NCBI RefSeq assembly: GCF_020515695.1
Contig: NZ_JAIWJA010000004.1
Location: forward strand, 434,001-498,000
From: Pseudomonas sp. MWU16-30317
Lineage (GTDB): Bacteria > Pseudomonadota > Gammaproteobacteria > Pseudomonadales > Pseudomonadaceae
DNA length: 64,000 nt
Direction: 5' to 3'
The position numbers were made by a program, and so were the translations under genes. The stretch's first letter is position 1; every line of letters starts with the position of its first letter. Below are positions 28,154 through 36,911 of this stretch, in pieces. The notes beneath the pieces were generated by a model. That model did not search any database. It saw only the letters and a program-made list of their open reading frames with translations, and was not told the DNA's origin.

Positions 28154-28800
28154 ATTTCGATTACGCCTTTGCCTGGTCGATCCTGCCGGATTTGCTTCAG
28201 GGTTTGCTCGTCACCCTGCAAGTCGTGGTGCTGGGATTTTTGCTGGCCGTGGTGGTGGGGCTGGTGCTGGCGATCGTTCAGCGCTCGAAAGGCGTATGGC
28301 TGCAGCGACTGAGCGGCGGCTATCTGAGCTTCTTTCGCCACACGCCCTTGATGGTGCAGCTGTACGTGCTGTTTTTCGCGTTTCCGTTGATCGGTATCAC
28401 CCTGCCGCCGATCTCCACGGGGGTGATCGGGCTGGGCCTCTATTACGGCGCGTATATCGCCGAAGCCTACCGCGGCGCCATCGAAGGGGTGCCCGCCGGG
28501 CAGTGGGAAGCGGCGCGGGCCCTGGATTTTGACACGGCCACGACCTGGCAGCGGATCATCCTGCCCCAGGCACTGAAACCGATGCTGCCCATCCTCGGCA
28601 ATTACCTGATCGGCATGTTCAAGGAAACGCCCCTGCTGGCGGTCATCACCATCCCCGAGCTGTTCCAGGCAACCAAGCAGATCGCCGGCATGACCTATCG
28701 CTACAACGAGCCCTACACGGTCATGGCGTTGATGTTCCTGGCGATCAGCCTGCCCACTTCCCTGCTGTTCAAATTTCTCGAAAGGCGCCGTCATGTCTGA
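28150..28800 (+). CDS. ehuD: Polar amino acid/ectoine ABC transporter permease (EhuD-like)
   Basis: A 216-residue inner-membrane protein of the HisM/GlnP type with the loop EGVPAGQWEAARALDFDTATT. It is coupled to the upstream permease (ATGA overlap) and to the ATPase gene downstream (8-base overlap). It should form a heterodimeric channel with the EhuC-like subunit. Confidence 0.87.
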   Translation: MNFDYAFAWSILPDLLQGLLVTLQVVVLGFLLAVVVGLVLAIVQRSKGVWLQRLSGGYLSFFRHTPLMVQLYVLFFAFPLIGITLPPISTGVIGLGLYYGAYIAEAYRGAIEGVPAGQWEAARALDFDTATTWQRIILPQALKPMLPILGNYLIGMFKETPLLAVITIPELFQATKQIAGMTYRYNEPYTVMALMFLAISLPTSLLFKFLERRRHV

Positions 28801-29584
28801 TCTCGCACACGGCCTCCCTGGGGCACCGGCACAGATCCTGTTGAAGCAGGTGGTCAAGGACTTTGGCAAGACTCGGGTCATCGATCACCTCGACCTGAGC
28901 ATTCCCCAGGGCCAGAAGGTCGCCCTGATCGGCCCCAGCGGCTCCGGCAAGTCCACGGTGCTGCGCCTGATCAAGGGCCTGGAAACCTATCAGCAAGGCA
29001 GCATCGAAGTAGCCGGTGCCGCAGTGCCCGCCGTGCGTTCAGGCTGGCGCTGGCCGTGGTCGGCCAGAGCCCCGGTGGTGCATCGGGTCGGCATGGTGTT
29101 TCAGCAGTTCAACCTGTTCCCGCACCTGACCGTGGAGGAAAACATCACAGAAGCACCCCTGCGGGTGTTGAAACTCAGCCAGGAAGAGGCGCAGCAGCGC
29201 GCCCATGAATACCTCGGCTTGGTAGGCCTGCAGCACAAGGCGGCGGCCTACCCCGGCCAGTTGTCCGGCGGTCAGCAGCAGCGTGTCGCTATTGCGCGCG
29301 CGCTGGCCATGCGTCCGCAAGTGATGTTGTTCGACGAGGTGACCTCCGCGCTGGACCCGGAGCTGGTGGGCGAAGTGCTGGCCGTGATCCGTGCCATCGC
29401 CCACGCACAAAACACCACGCTGTTGCTGGTCACCCATGAGATGAAGTTCGCCGAGGAAATCGCCGACCGGGTGCTGTTCATGGAAGGCGGCAGAATCCTG
29501 GCCGACGGCAGCGCCCGCGAGATTCTGGTCGAGCCCGCAGACGAAAGGACCCAGCGCTTCTTGAACCGTGTCGAGCAACGCTGA
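28793..29584 (+). CDS. ehuA: Polar amino acid/ectoine ABC transporter ATP-binding protein (EhuA-like)
   Basis: A 263-residue ATPase with Walker A GPSGSGKST, Q-loop GMVFQQFNLFPHLTV, signature LSGGQQQRVAIARAL and Walker B VMLFDEVTSALDPE. Compared with GlnQ-type enzymes it has an extra stretch before the Q-loop (SGWRWPWSARAPVVHRV). It is the last gene of the importer and is followed by a strong hairpin at 29585-29617. Confidence 0.9.
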   Translation: MSDLAHGLPGAPAQILLKQVVKDFGKTRVIDHLDLSIPQGQKVALIGPSGSGKSTVLRLIKGLETYQQGSIEVAGAAVPAVRSGWRWPWSARAPVVHRVGMVFQQFNLFPHLTVEENITEAPLRVLKLSQEEAQQRAHEYLGLVGLQHKAAAYPGQLSGGQQQRVAIARALAMRPQVMLFDEVTSALDPELVGEVLAVIRAIAHAQNTTLLLVTHEMKFAEEIADRVLFMEGGRILADGSAREILVEPADERTQRFLNRVEQR

Positions 29585-29617
29585 CTGCCCAGCCGTACGG
29601 CACTGCGGCCTGGGCAG
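29585..29617 (+). terminator. Hairpin terminator after the ehu-like operon
   Basis: CTGCCCAG pairs perfectly with CTGGGCAG across a 17-base loop that can itself extend the stem (CCG/CGG). It begins immediately after the ATPase stop. No T-run follows, so it may be a rho-assisted or stabilising hairpin. Confidence 0.55.
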
Positions 29618-29660
29618 CGATCGCGTATCATCGCCGTTTGCCCACGCTGCGGATTTCATC

Positions 29661-30716
29661 ATGACAAGCCAGTCACTCCCCTCTTCCACACGCCCCTGGA
29701 CATTCTGGTGCAAGCCGGCGCTATTCGTGCTGGTGGCCGTGATCGGCCTGTACTACGTGAAGTGGTCGCCGTATTACCTCAAGTCGTTCGTCGCGGCCGA
29801 CAGCCACAGCATCGGTGGCTCGATCATCAACGATCACCCAGATTCGCCGCTGAGCGCCGCCCTCGCCTACGCCAAGGTGTATTTTCTGGCCATCTGGAAA
29901 GCCGCCGTGCTGGCGGTGATCCTCGGGTCGCTGGTGCAGGTGCTGATCCCCCGGGACTGGCTCCTGCGGGCGTTCGGCAAGGCTGGCTTCGGCTCGACGC
30001 TGCGCGGTGGCCTGTTCGCCCTGCCGGGCATGATGTGCAGTTGCTGCGCAGCGCCGGTGGCGGCCGGGCTGCGCCGGCAGAACGTATCGGTGGGCGCGGC
30101 CCTGGCGTTCTGGATCGCCAATCCGGTGCTCAACCCGGCCACGCTGATTTTCATGGGCTTCGTGCTCGGCTGGCAGTTCACTGCCTTGCGCCTGGTGGCC
30201 GGTGTGGCGTTGGTGCTGGGCGTAGCGTTGTTTGCGCAGCGCATCTCGCGACCAGAGGCCTTGCCGGATGCGGCGGTGGAGGCGGTTGAAGTGGCCAGCA
30301 ATGTCGACACCGGCAGCCTGCTGACGCGCTGGATGCGCACACTGTGGCAGCTGTTCTGGACCACCATCCCGATTTACGTGGTGGCGGTGCTGATTCTCGG
30401 CGCGGCGCGCGTCTGGCTGTTCCCCCACGTGGATGGCGCCATGGGCAACGGCTGGCTGTGGCTGGTGCCGCTGGCGATCGTCGGCACGCTGTTCGTGATT
30501 CCCACGGCGGCGGAAATCCCCATCGTGCAGACCCTCATGGGCCTAGGCCTGGGGACTGCACCCGCCGTGGCACTGTTGATGACGCTGCCCAGTGTCAGCC
30601 TGCCGTCGCTGTTGATGCTGCGTAAATCCTTCGACCGCCAGGTGCTGGTGGCCGTGGCGTTGCTGACCATGCTGGTGGGCATCGTCAGCGGCGCCGTCGG
30701 CGCGCTGTTGCTCTGA
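29661..30716 (+). CDS. YraQ/ArsP_1-family (DUF318) permease
   Basis: A 351-residue inner-membrane protein with about eight helices. The family signature is the Cys- and Gly-rich loop LPGMMCSCCAAPVAAGLRRQ followed by AFWIANPVLNPATL. Members are putative permeases, and some export trivalent organoarsenicals; the paired cysteines fit binding of a soft metal or thiol ligand. The ATG at 29661 follows a poor ribosome site. No arsenic gene is adjacent, so the substrate is open. Confidence 0.82.
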   Translation: MTSQSLPSSTRPWTFWCKPALFVLVAVIGLYYVKWSPYYLKSFVAADSHSIGGSIINDHPDSPLSAALAYAKVYFLAIWKAAVLAVILGSLVQVLIPRDWLLRAFGKAGFGSTLRGGLFALPGMMCSCCAAPVAAGLRRQNVSVGAALAFWIANPVLNPATLIFMGFVLGWQFTALRLVAGVALVLGVALFAQRISRPEALPDAAVEAVEVASNVDTGSLLTRWMRTLWQLFWTTIPIYVVAVLILGAARVWLFPHVDGAMGNGWLWLVPLAIVGTLFVIPTAAEIPIVQTLMGLGLGTAPAVALLMTLPSVSLPSLLMLRKSFDRQVLVAVALLTMLVGIVSGAVGALLL

Positions 30717-30731
30717 CTTTCGGGCTTGAAA

Positions 30732-30757
30732 CGCCGCCGAGTTCAGGCACGGCGGCG
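30732..30757. terminator. Bidirectional hairpin between the permease gene and selU
   Basis: CGCCGCCG pairs perfectly with CGGCGGCG across a 10-base loop. It lies between convergent genes and overlaps the last codons of selU. Confidence 0.5.
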
Positions 30758-31843
30758 CTGTTGCAGGTACGCTCTGACCGCCGCGTGATCACCGGCAAAC
30801 TCGATGCGCTTGGCCTTGCTATCGCGCTGATAGGCGTACATTGGGTCGTAGTACTCGTTGAGCAGCACCTCGATCCACTGCCGATGAGCGTCCACCTGCC
30901 CGGTGGTCAGTTGTACCGCCAGGGCATCGTCCATCATCGCCGCCAGGCGCTGGTAACGCTCGCCGCCCAGGCGTTTGAGGTTGCTTGCCAAGCTCTGGCG
31001 CAGGCGTTCGGCAAAGGCATTGAAACCCTGCTCCATGCCATTGGCGGCGACGAACTCGGCGCACAGGTCGATCACGTAATCCTTGAGAATCCGCTCGACC
31101 CGCCGCTCGACGCTGTCCTGCAGCCACACCATCGGCGCGGCTTGCATCTGCCGGAACAGCGACAACGGCACGGCGCGGCTGCCGATGGCGCGCCCTTCAT
31201 CCTCCAGCACCAGGAACTCCGCACCGCGGTGGCGCTTTTTGAGGATGTCCACGGCCAGGGCGTTTTCGAAATCGATCTGCGCGGGCTGACCGCTGACCCG
31301 TTTGCCGAAACTGGAGCCGCGATGGTTGGCGTGGCCTTCGAGGTCGAGGCTGTTGTGCAGCTCGACCAGTACCTCGGTCTTGCCAGACCCGGTCAAGCCG
31401 CCGACGAGCACCAGCTCACATGACTGCGCCGCGTCTTCGACCGTGTCGAGCAAAAAGGTCCGCATCGCCTTGTACCCACCCAGCACCCGCGGGTACGGGA
31501 TACCGGCGACATCCTTGAGCCACTGCTGAGTGATCTGCGAGCGCAGGCCGCCGCGAAAGCAATACAGATAGCCTTCGGGCTGACGCTGGACGAACTCGAC
31601 CCAGGCCTCGATACGCGCCTGCTGGGTCGCGCCGGACACCAACCGGTGCCCCAACTCGATGGCGGCCTGCTGCCCCTGTTGCTTGTAGGCGGTGCCGACG
31701 GCCTCGCGCTCGGCGTCGTTCATCAGCGGCAGGTTGCGCGACTGGCTGAAGGCGCCCTTGGCAAATTCCACCGGCGCGCGAACATCCATCAGCGGGATGT
31801 CGTTCAAGAAGATATGCCGCAGATCGGCGCTGTTGTCGCGCAT
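30743..31843 (-). CDS. selU: tRNA 2-selenouridine/geranyl-2-thiouridine synthase
   Basis: A 366-residue protein with an N-terminal rhodanese domain whose active-site Cys is at residue 95 ([13 protein letters not shown]), and a P-loop GLTGSGKT at 149-156. It replaces sulfur by selenium at the wobble uridine of Lys, Glu and Gln tRNAs through a geranylated intermediate, and is also called mnmH or ybbB. Its ATG overlaps the selD stop by one base (TGATG), so it is translationally coupled to its selenophosphate supplier. Confidence 0.93.
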   Translation of the reverse strand: MRDNSADLRHIFLNDIPLMDVRAPVEFAKGAFSQSRNLPLMNDAEREAVGTAYKQQGQQAAIELGHRLVSGATQQARIEAWVEFVQRQPEGYLYCFRGGLRSQITQQWLKDVAGIPYPRVLGGYKAMRTFLLDTVEDAAQSCELVLVGGLTGSGKTEVLVELHNSLDLEGHANHRGSSFGKRVSGQPAQIDFENALAVDILKKRHRGAEFLVLEDEGRAIGSRAVPLSLFRQMQAAPMVWLQDSVERRVERILKDYVIDLCAEFVAANGMEQGFNAFAERLRQSLASNLKRLGGERYQRLAAMMDDALAVQLTTGQVDAHRQWIEVLLNEYYDPMYAYQRDSKAKRIEFAGDHAAVRAYLQQRRRA

Positions 31844-32877
31844 CAGAACACCTCGACGGCATGGGTCTGTCGCTCGACCAGGGTACCGATCGGTTGCAGG
31901 TCCAGGCCCAGCTCGGTGGCGGTCTGCAGGAACTGCGCCTGGCCTTCTGGCGTCACCGCCACGAGCAAGCCACCGCTGGTCTGCGGATCGCAGAGCAGGT
32001 GTTTTTGCCACTCGGTCAACGGGCCGATACGCCCACCGTAGCTGTCGAAGTTGCGCAGCGTGCCGCCCGGTATGCAGCCTTGCTCCAGGTAGTGATCGAC
32101 GCTGGCCAGGCGCGGTACGGCATCGGCCTGCAAGCGGGCGGTCAGCTGGCTGCCGTCGGCCATTTCCACCAGGTGACCGAGCAGGCCGAAACCGGTGACG
32201 TCGGTCATCGCCGTGACTCCGGCCAGTTTGCCGAAGCGGCTGCCGGGCGTGTTGAGGGTGCACATCTGGTCGCGCGCCAGGCCGATGTCGGCGTCACGCA
32301 GCAGGCCCTTTTTCTCGGCGGTGGTGAGGATGCCGATGCCCAGAGGCTTGGTCAGGTACAGGGTGCAGCCAAGGGTGGCGGTGTCGTTGCGCTTCATGAA
32401 GCGCTTTTCTACCAGGCCGGTGACCGCCAGGCCAAAGATCGGCTCCGGGGCATCGATCGAGTGCCCGCCCGCCAGGGGGATGCCGGCGGCATCGCACACC
32501 GCGCGGCCACCGCGAATCACTTCGCGGGCGATCTCCGGTGCGAGCAGGTTGACCGGCCAGCCGAGAATGGCGATGGCCATGATCGGATCGCCGCCCATGG
32601 CGTAGATGTCGCTGATCGCGTTGGTGGCGGCGATACGTCCGAAATCGTAAGGGTCGTCGACGATCGGCATGAAGAAGTCGGTGGTCGAGACCACGCCGCG
32701 CTCTTCATCGATGGCATACACCGCCGCGTCATCACGCGAAGCGTTGCCCACCCACAGGCGCGGGTCGAGGTTTTGTGCGCCGCTGCCGGCAAGGATCACT
32801 TCCAGCACCTGAGGCGAGATCTTGCAGCCGCAGCCGGCGCCGTGGCTGTACTGGGTCAAGCGGACGGGTTCGCTCAT
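31843..32877 (-). CDS. selD: Selenophosphate synthetase
   Basis: A 344-residue enzyme making selenophosphate from selenide and ATP. The N-terminal [10 protein letters not shown] has Cys16 at the position of the catalytic Cys17 of E. coli, so this is the cysteine form rather than the selenocysteine form. Other family segments are [17 protein letters not shown] and [12 protein letters not shown]. No selA, selB or selC is in view; here the product feeds selU next door. Confidence 0.94.
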   Translation of the reverse strand: MSEPVRLTQYSHGAGCGCKISPQVLEVILAGSGAQNLDPRLWVGNASRDDAAVYAIDEERGVVSTTDFFMPIVDDPYDFGRIAATNAISDIYAMGGDPIMAIAILGWPVNLLAPEIAREVIRGGRAVCDAAGIPLAGGHSIDAPEPIFGLAVTGLVEKRFMKRNDTATLGCTLYLTKPLGIGILTTAEKKGLLRDADIGLARDQMCTLNTPGSRFGKLAGVTAMTDVTGFGLLGHLVEMADGSQLTARLQADAVPRLASVDHYLEQGCIPGGTLRNFDSYGGRIGPLTEWQKHLLCDPQTSGGLLVAVTPEGQAQFLQTATELGLDLQPIGTLVERQTHAVEVF

Positions 32878-33024
32878 GGGATGCCCTTGTGTCTGTGAAG
32901 GGGCAGCAGTCTACCAGAGCACACGAGGCCCACGTGCGGGGCGCGACAGAGGCCAGCGGAGCAATAGACCTATGCACATGCGATTTGGTTATTTCTGTTA
33001 GAGCCTTTATGTCAAATATGATCA

Positions 33025-33066
33025 GCAACATCGTTGCAACTATCCGCCCAGCAACTGTTGCTGGGC
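33025..33066. promoter_or_regulatory. Paired GCAAC/GTTGC palindromes upstream of sfnC-sfnR
   Basis: Two inverted repeats with the same half-site occur 25 bp apart centre to centre. The first is GCAAC-ATC-GTTGC (33025-33037). The second is a perfect 21-bp palindrome (33046-33066): GCCCAGCAAC, a central T, then the reverse complement. The second shares its CAACTGTTG core with sites before sfnB and sfnG. No GG-N10-GC sigma-54 element was found between it and the sfnC start. A role as regulator site, perhaps autoregulatory, is inferred. Confidence 0.5.
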
Positions 33067-33107
33067 GAACAGCTCATCAGCCTGCAGACAGATCGAGGTC
33101 CCTGAGC

Positions 33108-34295
33108 ATGACTGCTTCTTTGCAAGACGCCCGCCATTGCCCACTGCACACCGCGCGGGAGCTGGCCACCGAGTTCGCCCGCACCGCCGTTGAGCGTGAC
33201 GAGCGTGGCGGCACCCCCAAATCCGAACGCGATGCCCTGCGCGCCAGCGGCCTGCTGGCCCTGAGCATTCCGCGCCAGTTCGGCGGCCTGGGCGCGAGCT
33301 GGAGCGACACCTTCGAGGTGGTCCGCGAATTCGCCCGAGTCGATAGCTCGATTGCCCATGTGTTCGGCTTTCATCACCTGATGCTGGCCACCGTGCGCCT
33401 GTTCGGCAGCGCCGAGCAGTGGCAGCCGTGGTTTGAACTCACCGCCCGCAAGAACTGGTTCTGGGGCAACGCCCTCAATCCATTGGACACCCGCACCACG
33501 GTGCGCACCTTCGGCGGCTGGCGGGAATTCTCGGGCAAGAAGAGTTTTTGCTCCGGCGCCAGCGACTCGCAAATGCTCGTCGCCTCGGCGGTGGATGAAA
33601 GCGCAGGCGGCAAATTGTTGATCGGCGCGATCCCCACCGCGCGCACCGGCATCACCGTGCACGACGACTGGCAGAACATGGGCCAACGCCAGACCGAAAG
33701 CGGCAGCGCCACCTTCGAACGGGTGCGCGTCGAGGAATCCGACCTGCTCCTCGATCCTGGCCCGCTGAGCACCCCGTTCGCCTGCCTGCGGCCCCTGATC
33801 GCGCAACTGCACTTCGCCAATATCTTCCTCGGCATCGCCCAGGGCGCGTTCGCTGAAGCGCGCCAGTACACCCTCACCGAGACCCGCCCGTGGTTCAAGT
33901 CGGGCGCCTCGAACAGCGGTCAGGACCCATACGTCCTGGCGCACTTCGGCGATTTCTGGGTCGGCCTGGAGAGCGCCCGGCTGCTGGTCGAGCTGGCCGC
34001 GCAGCGCCTGGACCAGGCCTGGGCCAAGGGCGCCAGGCTGAGCGCCGACGAGCGCGGGCAACTGGCGGTGACCATCGCCACCGCCAAGGTCGCCGCCCAG
34101 CGCCACGGCCTCGAGCTATGCAGCAAGGTGTTTGAAGTCACCGGCGCCCGCTCGACCCATGCATCCGTGGGCCTCGACCGGCACTGGCGCAACCTGCGCA
34201 CCCAAAGCCTGCACGACCCGCTGGACTACAAACTTCACGAACTGGGTGACTGGGCATTGAACCAGAACCTGCCCACGCCCACGTTCTACTCATAG
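33108..34295 (+). CDS. sfnC: SfnC-like acyl-CoA dehydrogenase-family monooxygenase/oxidoreductase
   Basis: A 395-residue protein of the acyl-CoA dehydrogenase fold, in the DszC/SfnB/SfnC flavin monooxygenase branch. The N-terminal helical domain has GLLALSIPRQFGGLGASW, the middle domain includes DWQNMGQRQTESGS, and the C-terminal domain ends in GARSTHASVGLDRHWRNLR. The ATG at 33108 has GAGG nine bases upstream. An in-frame ATG at 33009 would put the 21-bp palindrome inside the gene and is less likely. sfnR follows directly, as in the sfnECR operon of P. putida, but no sfnE (flavin reductase) precedes it here. Confidence 0.83.
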   Translation: MTASLQDARHCPLHTARELATEFARTAVERDERGGTPKSERDALRASGLLALSIPRQFGGLGASWSDTFEVVREFARVDSSIAHVFGFHHLMLATVRLFGSAEQWQPWFELTARKNWFWGNALNPLDTRTTVRTFGGWREFSGKKSFCSGASDSQMLVASAVDESAGGKLLIGAIPTARTGITVHDDWQNMGQRQTESGSATFERVRVEESDLLLDPGPLSTPFACLRPLIAQLHFANIFLGIAQGAFAEARQYTLTETRPWFKSGASNSGQDPYVLAHFGDFWVGLESARLLVELAAQRLDQAWAKGARLSADERGQLAVTIATAKVAAQRHGLELCSKVFEVTGARSTHASVGLDRHWRNLRTQSLHDPLDYKLHELGDWALNQNLPTPTFYS

Positions 34296-34303
34296 GGATG
34301 CCC

Positions 34304-35404
34304 ATGCAGCTTCTGACCTTACCGCCCTCGCCCGCCTTGGCGACCTCCATCCGCGCCACCGCACAGGTGTTCGAGGACCCGAAATCCAAGGCCTTGCTCG
34401 CGCACCTGGAAAAGGTCGCGCCCAGCGAAGCCAGCGTACTGATCATCGGCCAGACCGGCACCGGCAAAGAACTGGTCGCCCGTCACATCCACAACTTGAG
34501 CGCGCGGCGCAATCGGCCGTTCGTGGCGGTCAACTGCGGGGCGTTCTCGGAATCGCTGGTGGAGGCCGAGCTGTTCGGCCACGAGAAAGGCGCCTTCACC
34601 GGCGCCCTGAGTGCCAAGGCCGGCTGGTTCGAAGAGGCCAACGGCGGCACCCTGTTCCTCGATGAAATCGGTGACCTGCCGATGGGTATCCAGGTCAAGC
34701 TGCTGCGCGTGCTGCAAGAGCGCGAAGTGGTGCGACTGGGCTCGCGCAAGAGCATCCCCATCGATGTCCGGGTGCTGGCGGCGACCAATGTGCAGCTGGA
34801 AAAAGCCATCAACGCCGGGCACTTTCGCGAGGACCTGTTCTACCGCCTGGACGTCGTCAACCTGGAGCTCAGCCCGTTGCGCGAGCGGCCCGGCGATATC
34901 CTGCCGCTGATTCGCCACTTCATCGCCGCCTACAGCGCACGGCTCGGCTATGGCGAGATACGCCTGACCCCGGATGCCGAGCGCAAGCTCACCAGCTATA
35001 GCTGGCCGGGCAATATCCGCGAGCTGGAAAACGTCATTCACCACACCTTGTTGGTGTGCCGCGAGGGGCTGATCCAGTGCGACGACTTGCGCCTGTCGAG
35101 CCTGCGCATCGAACGCCACGAAGACACTGCACCCAGCGATGACTCGGCCGAAGCCTTGCTGGAGCGGGCGTTCAAGAAGTTGTTCGAAGAACAGGCGGGC
35201 GCCCTCCATGAGAAAGTCGAAGATACCCTGCTGCGCGCGGCCTATCGCTTCTGCCATTACAACCAGGTACACACCGCCAATATGCTTGGCCTGAGCCGCA
35301 ACGTGACCCGTACACGGCTGATCAAGATTGGCGAACTGGCGGTCAACAAGCGCCGCCCGACCGAAAACGTGCAGGGCGAGCGCATGCTCAATCTGTCAAT
35401 CTGA
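34304..35404 (+). CDS. sfnR: Sigma-54-dependent enhancer-binding protein SfnR
   Basis: A 366-residue protein made only of an AAA+ domain and a DNA-binding domain, with no receiver or ligand domain at the front. Walker A is GQTGTGKE (49-56), the sigma-54 contact loop GAFTGA is at 96-101 and Walker B is LFLDEIGD (117-124). The Fis-type helix-turn-helix is HTANMLGLSRNVTRTRL. Without a sensor it should be active whenever made, so its supply sets the response. The ATG at 34304 has AGGG six bases upstream; an ATG two codons earlier is possible. It is the best candidate activator for the three sigma-54 promoters in this window. Confidence 0.88.
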   Translation: MQLLTLPPSPALATSIRATAQVFEDPKSKALLAHLEKVAPSEASVLIIGQTGTGKELVARHIHNLSARRNRPFVAVNCGAFSESLVEAELFGHEKGAFTGALSAKAGWFEEANGGTLFLDEIGDLPMGIQVKLLRVLQEREVVRLGSRKSIPIDVRVLAATNVQLEKAINAGHFREDLFYRLDVVNLELSPLRERPGDILPLIRHFIAAYSARLGYGEIRLTPDAERKLTSYSWPGNIRELENVIHHTLLVCREGLIQCDDLRLSSLRIERHEDTAPSDDSAEALLERAFKKLFEEQAGALHEKVEDTLLRAAYRFCHYNQVHTANMLGLSRNVTRTRLIKIGELAVNKRRPTENVQGERMLNLSI

Positions 35405-35454
35405 AGGCTCGGCCCCAGGCCTGTCACTTTAGAAGCCCTGTCACCCCGAGGCCC

Positions 35455-36888
35455 TCACTCCAGCGCTGCCAAGCGCGCCGCCAGCGCCTTGGCCTGCAGG
35501 GCGACATCGGTCACGGCAGTGCTTTCCCACCACATCCCGCGCAGCGGCGGGCCCATGGCGAACAGCCGCCGGGCGGCCAGCGCGGCCGCGTCGAGCACCG
35601 CCCCACCGCCGTCCGCGGCGATGCCGAGGCCGAGGTTGCCCGGCGCAATCAAACCATCGCTCAGCAGTTGCCGCGGCAGGGGTTTATCGACGCGCCGCCA
35701 GTCGTATTCGATGCCGGTGGAGTTGATCAGTGCATCGCCTTCCACCACCGTGGTCTGCGTCTGCCCACGATACCGCAGGCGAATGCGCTGCTTGCAGTCA
35801 TCACTGGTCTCCAGCCCCTGCAAGGAGGCGGCGTGGATACTCAGGCGCCCCTCACTCAGCAAGCGTTCGAGCAGCGCGTTGCCCTGGGGTGGCGAGCGAT
35901 GGTGATGGCTTTCCCACCACGGCCGCGCATGGCGCACGAACTGGCGGCGCTGCCCATCGCTGGCCTGGCTCCACAGCCGCGCGATATGCACCCGCACGGT
36001 GTCCAGTGGCGCTTGCCAGTCGATGCCTGCTTGCGCAGCCAGATGGCATTGGCGACGCAGTTCGCGCAGCAGTTGCAGCGGGCTGCGAATCTCGGGGGCC
36101 AGGCTGAGGAAGTCTTCCCAGGCCGGCGGTTGACGACGCACCTGCGGCAGCAGGCCGTGGCGCGAGAACACCTCGATCGGCCCGCGGTGGCCGGCCTGAT
36201 CCAGCGACACCAGGGCGTCGATCATGGTCAGCCCGGAGCCGATGATCAGCACGCTGGCGCGCTTGTCGAGGCGGCGCATCTGCTCGACGTTCCACGGCCC
36301 CAGTGCCACGGCATTGAGGCCGCTGGACTGGCGCTGGGCGGTGTGCGCCGCCGCGAACATGCCGGTGGCCAATACTGCCGCCGCGCCGCGCCAGCGCTCA
36401 CCGCCGCGCAGCGTCAAGGTCACGCCCTGCGCGTCGGTCTGCAGGTCGACGGCTTCGTCGCGCACGTGGCGCAGGCCCGAGCCGCGGGCCTGGGCGAGGG
36501 CCAATGCCTCGCTCAGGCGTTGCTGGGCATACACCCCGAACAGCCCGCGCGGGGGAAACAAATGGGCGACGGTGACATCCTGCTCCGCGGCCTCCGGCCA
36601 GCCACCGGCGTCGATATGTGCCTGCAGCCAGCGAGTCAGGTCGTCGGCGTCATCGGGATCGACGCTCATGCGCGCCGCATTGCCATTGAGGGTATGACCC
36701 AGCTGCGTCGCGCTGTAGGCCTCGCCCCGGCCCAGTTCGGCGCGTGGTTCGAATACCACGATGTGCCGCGCCCCAGGCAGGCGCAGCAACTGCATGGCCA
36801 ACAAGGTGCCGCTCAGGCCACCCCCAACAATCAGCACATCGGCCTCGCGGATGGCCGGGGTGGCCTGTCCGCCTTGTGGCTCGCTCAT
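35455..36888 (-). CDS. FAD/NAD(P)-binding protein (NAD_binding_9, YdhS-like)
   Basis: A 477-residue flavoprotein-like enzyme. The N-terminal dinucleotide-binding motif is VLIVGGGLSGTLLAMQL, then GRGEAYSATQLGHTLNGNAARMS, the hallmark of the YdhS-like family. A second binding motif is VLIIGSGLTMIDALVSL. It is the last gene of the ten-gene operon that starts at 45849, 23 bases after the LivF-type gene. The family has no firm biochemistry. It could supply electrons or act on the oxygenated product, but both ideas are inferred from position only. Confidence 0.82.
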   Translation of the reverse strand: MSEPQGGQATPAIREADVLIVGGGLSGTLLAMQLLRLPGARHIVVFEPRAELGRGEAYSATQLGHTLNGNAARMSVDPDDADDLTRWLQAHIDAGGWPEAAEQDVTVAHLFPPRGLFGVYAQQRLSEALALAQARGSGLRHVRDEAVDLQTDAQGVTLTLRGGERWRGAAAVLATGMFAAAHTAQRQSSGLNAVALGPWNVEQMRRLDKRASVLIIGSGLTMIDALVSLDQAGHRGPIEVFSRHGLLPQVRRQPPAWEDFLSLAPEIRSPLQLLRELRRQCHLAAQAGIDWQAPLDTVRVHIARLWSQASDGQRRQFVRHARPWWESHHHRSPPQGNALLERLLSEGRLSIHAASLQGLETSDDCKQRIRLRYRGQTQTTVVEGDALINSTGIEYDWRRVDKPLPRQLLSDGLIAPGNLGLGIAADGGGAVLDAAALAARRLFAMGPPLRGMWWESTAVTDVALQAKALAARLAALE

Positions 36889-36911
36889 GGTTCACTCACT
36901 CTCGGATGGAT

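Noticed and set aside
26462..29584. A firm call of ectoine transport
   Set aside because: The pattern is EhuB-like, but no ectoine synthesis or breakdown gene is nearby, so the substrate is left open although the symbols follow the closest family.
31843..32877. Possible selenocysteine-containing selD
   Set aside because: The catalytic position is an ordinary Cys codon, and no in-frame UGA with a following hairpin was seen.
33009..33107. An earlier in-frame ATG for sfnC
   Set aside because: It would add 33 residues unlike the family and place the 21-bp palindrome inside the coding region. The ATG at 33108 has a ribosome site and fits the usual length.
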